NCBI RefSeq assembly: GCF_003048615.2
Contig: NZ_CP049263.1
Coordinates: forward strand, 1,240,001-1,304,000
Direction: 5' to 3'
DNA from: Campylobacter concisus
GTDB taxonomy: Bacteria > Campylobacterota > Campylobacteria > Campylobacterales > Campylobacteraceae
DNA length: 64,000 bases
Part shown: positions 58,537-64,000 of the stretch, in pieces
Position numbering within the stretch: position 1 is the first letter of the stretch
Layout: every line of letters starts with the position of its first letter
The notes under the pieces: model-generated
Databases searched by the model: none
Seen by the model: only the letters and a program-made list of their open reading frames with translations
Told to the model about the DNA's origin: nothing
Position numbers and translations under genes: made by a program

Positions 58537-60553
58537 AAAAGCTGATCTCTTTTATATCAGCTACTTTTAGTATCTCGCTATAAATTTGACCGATGATTGC
58601 GACGCGGTTATTTCGCACTTTCTCGTTTTCAACATTTATCATAACTTTGTCAAAAAACTCATCTATCTGCGGTTTTAGAGCAAATAGTGCTTTTAGTCTT
58701 GGCTCGTACGCTAAGCTCTTATCGACTGCTTTAAATGCGTCATTTAAGGCCTTTTCAGCATCTATCTCAAAGAGATTCTCATCGACCTTGCTGAATTTAT
58801 CATCTTTTATGATGTTTGCAAGGCGCTTAAATGTCGAGAAATTCTCTCTAAAATTTGGCTCGCTTGAAATTTTAGCAAGTGCTTCTATCATCTTAGTTAG
58901 CTCCAAGATGTCCTTTTCTCCGCTTTTTATGCAAGCTTTTACGATAGAAGCATTTGCATCAAAGAAGGTGTAGAGCCTATCAAGGATGAAATTTATAAGC
59001 ACTTCAACGTCAAATTTCTTATAATCTTTTGCGATATCTTCTAAAATTTCTTTTACGTTAAATTTCAGATTATGCGCCAAAACGATCTTTATCACGCCAT
59101 TTGCTGCGCGTCTTAGAGCGTATGGGTCCTTGGTACCGCTTGGGATTTTGCCGATGCTAAAGAGCCCCATTAGTGTATCAAGCTTATTTGAAAGCGCAAC
59201 AACCGAGCTAAAGACCTTGCTTGGGCACTGCGCCTCCTCGCCGTCTGGCAGATACTGCTCTTTTATAGCCAAAACGACGTTTTCGTCCTCGTTTTTGGCC
59301 TTTGCGTAGTAAGCACCCATGACGCCTTGAAGCTCGGTAAATTCATAAACCATCTGCGTTGTAAGATCGGCCTTGCTTAGCATCACAGCTCGCTCTAGCT
59401 TAGCCCCGTACTCGCCAGCTTCTTTTTTAAGTAGCTCATCATAGTTGCTAGCTAGTTTTTTAGCCACCTTTAGCTCTCTAAGCTCTTTTTCATAGATGCT
59501 TCCAAGCTCTTTTAGGTAGGTTATATTTTTTAGTTTTTCTGGGCTAAATTCGGCCTTAAGGTCGCTTTGCCAAAAGAACATCGCGTCACTTAGCCTTGCT
59601 CTTAGCACCTTTTCGTTACCTTTGATGATGAGCGAATAGTCCTGTGTGATGGCGTTGCTAACAACAACGAAGCCATTTGCGAGCTTGCCATCCTTAAAAA
59701 CTGGGAAATAGCGCTGATTTTCTTTCATCGATGTGATGATGACCTCGCTTGGCACCTCCAAAAACTCCTCTTCAAACGAGCCAAGAAGCGCTGTTGGATA
59801 CTCAGTGATCGCCACGACTTCAGCTAGCAAGTCTTTATCTATCTCTATCTTTAGTCCGCTTTTTTGACTGATCTTTTCAAACTCATCAAGGATTATTTTC
59901 TCTCTCTCGTCCGCTTCAAGCACGACGCCACGGCTCTTTGAGCCTTCAAAATACTCTTTTATATTTGAAATTTTTATCTTGTCATAGCTGATGCTTCTGT
60001 GAGGATAGGTAGAGTTGCTGCTCTCTACGCCAAATTTGTTAAATTTAATGACCTCATCACCAAGCAAGCACAAAAACGATCTTATCGGGCGGATAAACTC
60101 AAATTCGCCGTTGCCCCAGCGCATAGACTTGCCAAAGCTAAGACTCTTTAAAAACTCCTCGACCATGTCGCCCATTATCTTATCAACCGGCTCACCCTTC
60201 ACCTCTTTTTCGTGATAAAGCACCTCTTTGCCGTCTATCTCTTTAAATTTAAGCTCGCTCTCGCTTATGCCACATTTATTTGCAAAGCTAAGCGCTGCCT
60301 TTGTAAAAGCTCCGTCTTTTAGCGCTACTTGCTTTGGCGCGCCAACGAAGCTAGCCACGCTATCTGGCTGAGCTTGCGGGAATTTCTCATGGAAAAAGAC
60401 CAAACGGCGCGGCGTGTAGTAAAATTTAAACTCGCTTTTGATGTTATATTTTTCAAGCACAGCCTGCCATTTAGCGTTGATGTTTGGCAGCTCCCTTAAA
60501 AATGGTATCGCTGGGAGCTCCTCGACTCCGATCTCTAGTAACAACTCTTTCAT
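58535..60553 (-). CDS. glyS: Glycyl-tRNA synthetase beta subunit
   Basis: GlyS is the tRNA-binding and HD-domain subunit of the alpha2beta2 glycyl-tRNA synthetase. The N-terminal MKELLLEIGVEELPA and FYYTPRRLVFF are family marks, followed by MRWGNGEFEFIRPIRS, TEYPTALLGSFEEEFLEVPSEVIITSMKENQRYFP and SGTKDPYALRRAANG near residue 485. The length of 672 aa is normal. glyQ is not adjacent. The ATG overlaps the stop of the small membrane protein by 4 bases. Confidence 0.96.
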   Translation of the reverse strand: MKELLLEIGVEELPAIPFLRELPNINAKWQAVLEKYNIKSEFKFYYTPRRLVFFHEKFPQAQPDSVASFVGAPKQVALKDGAFTKAALSFANKCGISESELKFKEIDGKEVLYHEKEVKGEPVDKIMGDMVEEFLKSLSFGKSMRWGNGEFEFIRPIRSFLCLLGDEVIKFNKFGVESSNSTYPHRSISYDKIKISNIKEYFEGSKSRGVVLEADEREKIILDEFEKISQKSGLKIEIDKDLLAEVVAITEYPTALLGSFEEEFLEVPSEVIITSMKENQRYFPVFKDGKLANGFVVVSNAITQDYSLIIKGNEKVLRARLSDAMFFWQSDLKAEFSPEKLKNITYLKELGSIYEKELRELKVAKKLASNYDELLKKEAGEYGAKLERAVMLSKADLTTQMVYEFTELQGVMGAYYAKAKNEDENVVLAIKEQYLPDGEEAQCPSKVFSSVVALSNKLDTLMGLFSIGKIPSGTKDPYALRRAANGVIKIVLAHNLKFNVKEILEDIAKDYKKFDVEVLINFILDRLYTFFDANASIVKACIKSGEKDILELTKMIEALAKISSEPNFRENFSTFKRLANIIKDDKFSKVDENLFEIDAEKALNDAFKAVDKSLAYEPRLKALFALKPQIDEFFDKVMINVENEKVRNNRVAIIGQIYSEILKVADIKEISF

Positions 60554-60705
60554 ATCTCACTCTTTTTATTAAAATTTTCTCTTTTTTCTCTTATCATCTC
60601 TCTTGCTCTCTCCTTCTCTTGCGCCTGCAAAATGACGCCTCTTATCATAAATATCACAAACAAGACAAACGCTGCGATCATAAAAATATCTAAAATTTGC
60701 ACCAT
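60550..60705 (-). CDS. Small membrane protein (51 aa) upstream of glyS
   Basis: The 51 codons give one membrane helix (residues 4-26, LDIFMIAAFVLFVIFMIRGVIL). A highly charged tail follows (QAQEKERAREMIREKRENFNKKSEI). It starts immediately after the stop of the EEP-family gene and its stop overlaps the glyS ATG by 4 bases (ATGA), so it is very likely translated. The helix-plus-charged-tail build is common for small bitopic proteins. I do not recognise a family. Confidence 0.8.
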   Translation of the reverse strand: MVQILDIFMIAAFVLFVIFMIRGVILQAQEKERAREMIREKRENFNKKSEI

Positions 60706-62088
60706 CTACTCCACAACGATCTCTTTTTCGTTTTTATAAATTTTCACCCTCGCCCGCTCAAAGCTATACTCGCCATCTTTTAGCCTTTTTTTGCTATAAA
60801 CTCTGATCTTGCCATGCGGCGTATGCAAGTAGCCACTCTCTAGCTTGCCTGAAATTTTAGCGATCACATCGCCACTTCTTGCAATGCTTAGCTTTGAGCT
60901 ATCAAGTAAATTTTCACTCACTTCTTTTGTGCCATGCTCATTTATGATCTCATAAGAGCTCACTTCAAGCGCCTCTTTGTAAAATTTCACTCGCCTAATC
61001 AAAATGTCAAGCTCATCGCCCACACCGACGCTATTTTTAGGATCATAAACGTAAATTCCACGGCGATTTTTTGAGATGATAAAGCCATGCTTATCTTTTA
61101 AGATGACAACAGCTTTTTCAACTAACGCTGGCACATCCTCAGGATGCTCAAAAAGTGTCTCTATGTCAGTTTTTTTATAGTTTTGATCTTCTACTTTTTT
61201 AGCTTCTTTTTTTAAATTTTCATTTGATTTAGCAGGACTTGGTTTGGTTGAGATTTTAAATTTAAGTGCAAAGTGGTCTGAGTAAAGATCGCTCTTTGCA
61301 AAGCCATGCTCATCAAGCACAAAGCTTGGCTTAAAGACCTCAAAACTGCCATCAATGTAGCTTAGATCGCCATTTGCCATAAAGCTAGGCGATAGCAAAA
61401 CGTGATCAATAGCTCGCTTTTTGCCATGGACTGCATGGGAGTATCTATCTTTTGGGGCTAAAAAGCTATAAAGATCGTAAAATCCACGAGTTGCAATGAT
61501 ATCGTTTAAGATGGATTTTTGCCCATAAGGTGAGTTAAAATCACCTAAAACTATGGCATTTTGATCGTTACCAAGAGCAGCTCTTAGCGTTCTTTCGGCC
61601 TTTTTTTGCATATTTATGCCGTTTTTATAAGCTGGGAAGTGATTAACAAAAACGCTAAATTTCTTACCCTCCACCTCAAAAACGACCTTTAAAATGTTTC
61701 TAGTTTTTACATTTGGCACTTCGAAAATTTCACTGCCACTTGGCTTTATCTTTGATATGAGAGCTAGCCCGACTGGAGAGCTTTTTGCCTTGCTAAAGGC
61801 TATAAATTTATACTCGCTGCCATCAACCAAAGCCCTTAAAACCTGCTCGTTTTCAACCTCTTCAAGTGCGATGATGTCGGTATTTATAGCGTCTATGACC
61901 TGCCTTGTTCTTTTTAGTTTTGAGCTAGCCGCCTCACAGTCCCACTTTGAAGTGTTAGATTTAAAGTCAGGATATTCGCTGCCATCGTCTTTGCAGTCAA
62001 ATAAATTTTGCACGTTATAAGTTGCAATGCTTATCTCGCTAGCAAACGCCATCAAAACGGCAAAAACTAATGCAAAGAGCGCTCTCAA
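60706..62088 (-). CDS. Exported endonuclease/exonuclease/phosphatase-family protein
   Basis: A signal peptide (MRALFALVFAVLMAFAS) is followed by the EEP fold: ISIATYNVQNLFD near residue 18, IIALEEVENE (metal-binding Glu), GDFNSPYG near residue 200, and SDHFALKF near residue 268. These residues build the metal site of DNase I-like phosphohydrolases. The C-terminal 170 residues are an additional beta-rich part (YDPKNSVGVGDELDILIRRVKFYK and GKLESGYLHTPHGKIRVYSKKRL) resembling an OB-fold nucleic-acid-binding domain. A periplasmic or secreted nuclease is plausible. Confidence 0.85.
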   Translation of the reverse strand: MRALFALVFAVLMAFASEISIATYNVQNLFDCKDDGSEYPDFKSNTSKWDCEAASSKLKRTRQVIDAINTDIIALEEVENEQVLRALVDGSEYKFIAFSKAKSSPVGLALISKIKPSGSEIFEVPNVKTRNILKVVFEVEGKKFSVFVNHFPAYKNGINMQKKAERTLRAALGNDQNAIVLGDFNSPYGQKSILNDIIATRGFYDLYSFLAPKDRYSHAVHGKKRAIDHVLLSPSFMANGDLSYIDGSFEVFKPSFVLDEHGFAKSDLYSDHFALKFKISTKPSPAKSNENLKKEAKKVEDQNYKKTDIETLFEHPEDVPALVEKAVVILKDKHGFIISKNRRGIYVYDPKNSVGVGDELDILIRRVKFYKEALEVSSYEIINEHGTKEVSENLLDSSKLSIARSGDVIAKISGKLESGYLHTPHGKIRVYSKKRLKDGEYSFERARVKIYKNEKEIVVE

Positions 62089-62564
62089 ACCTCGCTCCTA
62101 AAGTCAAATTTAGAGATGTTTTGCCTGATCGCCTCATACGCGATGATGCCAGCGCTCATGGCTAAATTTAAACTCCTGCCCTCTTTTCCCATCGGGATCG
62201 TTATGGCATTTTTAAAATTTATATCCATAAATTCTCTTGGCAGCCCAGTGCTCTCTCCGCCAAAAAATATAAAATCTCCTGGCTCAAATTTAGCGTCGTA
62301 ATAAAGTCTGTTTGTCTTGGTTGTAGCAAAGAAAAATCGCTCTTTGTGGCTTAAATTTGCCTCCAAAAATTCATCTAGGCTCTCCCAAATTTTTGGATCT
62401 AAAATTTTCCAATAATCAAGTCCAGCGCGTCTAACAGCCTTTTCGCTCAGGTCAAACACGGTTGGCTTAACGATGTGCAGCTTTAAATTTGCATTTACGC
62501 ACATTCTGCCGATAGCTCCGGTGTTTTGCGGTATCTGAGGATGGACTAGGACTATGTTAAACAT
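62085..62564 (-). CDS. trmL: tRNA (cytidine/uridine-34-2'-O)-methyltransferase
   Basis: TrmL methylates the wobble base of tRNA-Leu with SAM. The SPOUT signature is complete: FNIVLVHPQIPQNTGAIGRMCVNANLKLHIVKP at the start, FFGGESTGLPREFM near residue 98, and IPMGKEGRSLNLAMSAGIIAYEAIRQ at the end, which forms the knot. The 159 aa fit. It overlaps the EEP-family gene by 4 bases, forming a run trmL-EEP-small protein-glyS. Confidence 0.95.
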   Translation of the reverse strand: MFNIVLVHPQIPQNTGAIGRMCVNANLKLHIVKPTVFDLSEKAVRRAGLDYWKILDPKIWESLDEFLEANLSHKERFFFATTKTNRLYYDAKFEPGDFIFFGGESTGLPREFMDINFKNAITIPMGKEGRSLNLAMSAGIIAYEAIRQNISKFDFRSEV

Positions 62565-62638
62565 AAGTTTTTCTTGCCTTAAAAAGTGTTATAAACTGGC
62601 TCATTTTAGCCAAAATGGGCTTTTAAGAGTTTTAAAGA

Positions 62639-63811
62639 TTAAGATTTTCTAAATTTGCGCTCTCTAAGATAGCTTGAAATTTCGAGCTCCTGTCTGCGTT
62701 TTATCTCAGCTGCTATCATCTCGTTTTTAAAGCCAGCCGCCAAGATCTCTCTCACATCGATCTTTGCGTCAAATTTACTCTCATAGACCCCAAGCTCTTT
62801 TGCACGCTCTATGCGCTCTTTATTGTAAGCTCCAAGCCACGATTTTATAGGCATATTTAGAGCAATTTTTAGTAGCTCTCTATCACTTGGCATAGCTTTA
62901 AAAAATGGCTCTTTTAAGATAGAAAAGTAGCTCTTTGGCAGGCGCATTTTTTCTAAAATTTCTTTTGCGTCAAGCTCAAATTTACCAAAAAGCATATATA
63001 AAAATAGCCTCTCATCATCCACGAAATTTCTAGCGCTCTTTAGCTCAGCCAAAAACTCATCATTTTCACAAATTTGCACGCCAAAAATTTCTTTAAAAAG
63101 TGAAAGTTTAAAAAGATAAAACGCCCCTTTTTCAAGATGCTCTGAGCGAAAAAATTTAATGAGCTCGGTATTTATCCTATCTTTGCTTAGATGCGCTAGA
63201 TCAAGCGTCTTCATAAGCTCTAGCGTATCATCAGCTATGCTAAAATCAAGCCTAGCGCTAAACTGCACGCCACGTAGCACCCTTAGCGGATCTTCTTTAA
63301 ATTTCTCACTATCGATGTGTCTTAGTGTCTTGCTTTCAAGGTCCTTTTTGCCGCCATGAAAGTCTAAAATTTCGCCGTTAAAGATATTCATCATCATGGC
63401 ATTTACCGTAAAATCACGCCTTAGACTTGCAAGGCTTGGATCATTTATGTAGCTTACGGCAAAGTCTTTGTGCGAATTTCCAGTCTTGCTCTCACTTCGT
63501 GGCAGTCCAAGATCGTAATTTTTGTATTTGTAGATAAAGTAGCTTTTGCCAACACCACTAGCTCTTATGCCAGCCATCAGTTCGTCAAATTTAGCGGGCT
63601 TTATGTCATAGACTTCGATGTCATAATCATAAATTTCTCGCCCCAAAAGCGCATCTCTCACGCAGCCACCTACTAGATAGACGCGCTTGCTAAAAGGAGC
63701 AAATAGCGATCTAAAGAAGTCTAGTTCGCTATTTTTGTAAATGCTTGTACCAGTTTTTGCCTCAAATTTATTATTTTGAGAGATTTTGTAGTCTATTTTC
63801 GATGTTTGCAA
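62639..63811 (-). CDS. cca: CCA tRNA nucleotidyltransferase / poly(A) polymerase family
   Basis: Cca adds or repairs the 3' CCA of tRNA. The class II nucleotidyltransferase head reads VYLVGGCVRDALLGREIYDYDIEVYDI with the D-x-D metal site. It is followed by RRDFTVNAMMMN near residue 133, GGKKDLESKTLRHIDSEKFKEDPLRVLRGVQFSARLDF and the helical C-terminus. The 390 aa fit. The only ATG upstream of the head is at 63811, which overlaps the next gene by 41 bases. In C. jejuni cca (Cj0789) is also next to ciaD (Cj0788). Confidence 0.94.
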   Translation of the reverse strand: MQTSKIDYKISQNNKFEAKTGTSIYKNSELDFFRSLFAPFSKRVYLVGGCVRDALLGREIYDYDIEVYDIKPAKFDELMAGIRASGVGKSYFIYKYKNYDLGLPRSESKTGNSHKDFAVSYINDPSLASLRRDFTVNAMMMNIFNGEILDFHGGKKDLESKTLRHIDSEKFKEDPLRVLRGVQFSARLDFSIADDTLELMKTLDLAHLSKDRINTELIKFFRSEHLEKGAFYLFKLSLFKEIFGVQICENDEFLAELKSARNFVDDERLFLYMLFGKFELDAKEILEKMRLPKSYFSILKEPFFKAMPSDRELLKIALNMPIKSWLGAYNKERIERAKELGVYESKFDAKIDVREILAAGFKNEMIAAEIKRRQELEISSYLRERKFRKS

Positions 63812-64000
63812 GGGTAAATTCTAAAAATTTAGTCGTTAGCTCGAGCCTTTGGTTAAGGTCTTGCTCACTAGTTTGTTTAAGCCCTTCAAAAAGCACCTCT
63901 ATGCGTTCAGCAAGGTTTGCTAAGAAAATTTCCTCCTCACTTATCTCCCTGTTCTTTGGCGAAATTTGCGCCACCTTTGGCTCTGGCTCGATTTGCGCGC
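63771..64000 (-). CDS. C-terminal part of a CiaD-like protein (5' end outside window)
   Basis: The frame is open to the window edge, giving about 75 residues. It contains EEEIFLANLAERIEVLFEGLKQ, then LNQRLELTTKFLEFTLANIENRLQNLSK, two amphipathic helices, preceded by a Pro/Glu/Lys-rich stretch (EPEPKVAQISPK). The place next to cca is that of C. jejuni CiaD (Cj0788), a secreted invasion antigen. The assignment rests on position and general character, not on a full alignment. Confidence 0.6.
   Translation of the reverse strand, partial: AQIEPEPKVAQISPKNREISEEEIFLANLAERIEVLFEGLKQTSEQDLNQRLELTTKFLEFTLANIENRLQNLSK

Overview
The window looks like the chromosome of a Campylobacter, most likely of the C. 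concisus/C. curvus type. This is inferred from low G+C content, epsilonproteobacterial families (fused IspDF, long-form DapD, MqnE, split GlyS, an HP1021/Cj1608-type regulator) and gene blocks whose order matches C. jejuni segments: glmU-coaBC-uppS-prepilin peptidase-truA, glmS-glnD-like-mqnE, dapD-mrp-ispDF-cemR-sat-pgpA, hemH-alaS-maf-pbpA, cca-ciaD. The blocks are joined in a different order from C. jejuni. No database search was possible, so the species call is recognition, not measurement.

Layout. 1-7163: partial motA, then a plus-strand run for cell-wall precursors, CoA, undecaprenyl-PP, prepilin processing, LPS export and TruA. 7164-16931: a formate dehydrogenase/tungstate region. It holds fdhF (cytoplasmic type, Sec codon in frame), a convergent operon of TorD-like chaperone, 57-aa Tat protein, fdhA (Tat, Sec codon) and fdhB, then tupBC and divergent tupA for tungstate uptake. 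17054-19376: a decayed phage-type gene. 19561-25163: a complete minus-strand rRNA operon (16S, tRNA-Ile, tRNA-Ala, 23S, 5S) with leader, boxA motifs and a 23S processing stem. 25222-29972: pseudopilin, membrane protein, purine phosphoribosyltransferase, purine permease and mqnE. 30086-36547: GlnD-like protein, glmS, a CsgG-like lipoprotein with a Tyr/Arg-rich secreted partner, and a broken fic gene. 36578-50930: dapD, yagU, PFL/ACT proteins, thiC-mrp, ispDF, an atypical response regulator, sat, pgpA, hemH and an oxidoreductase. 51098-58493: alaS, maf, pbpA, a ComEA-like protein and a disrupted pEtN transferase gene. 58535-64000: glyS, a 51-aa membrane protein, an EEP-family protein, trmL, cca and the end of a CiaD-like gene.

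The genes that most clearly work together are in the formate/tungstate region. Two selenoenzymes, their chaperone and a dedicated W transporter lie within 10 kb. Both Sec codons are followed by a hairpin whose five-base loop starts 21 nt after the U of UGA. The two FDH transcription units also share a 10+7+10 palindrome about 75 bp upstream of a candidate -10 box, which suggests one unidentified regulator for both. I regard this as the best candidate for an undescribed feature here. Elsewhere three genes (phage-type, fic, eptC) are broken, mostly by single-base indels in homopolymers, so sequencing error must be excluded before calling them decayed.
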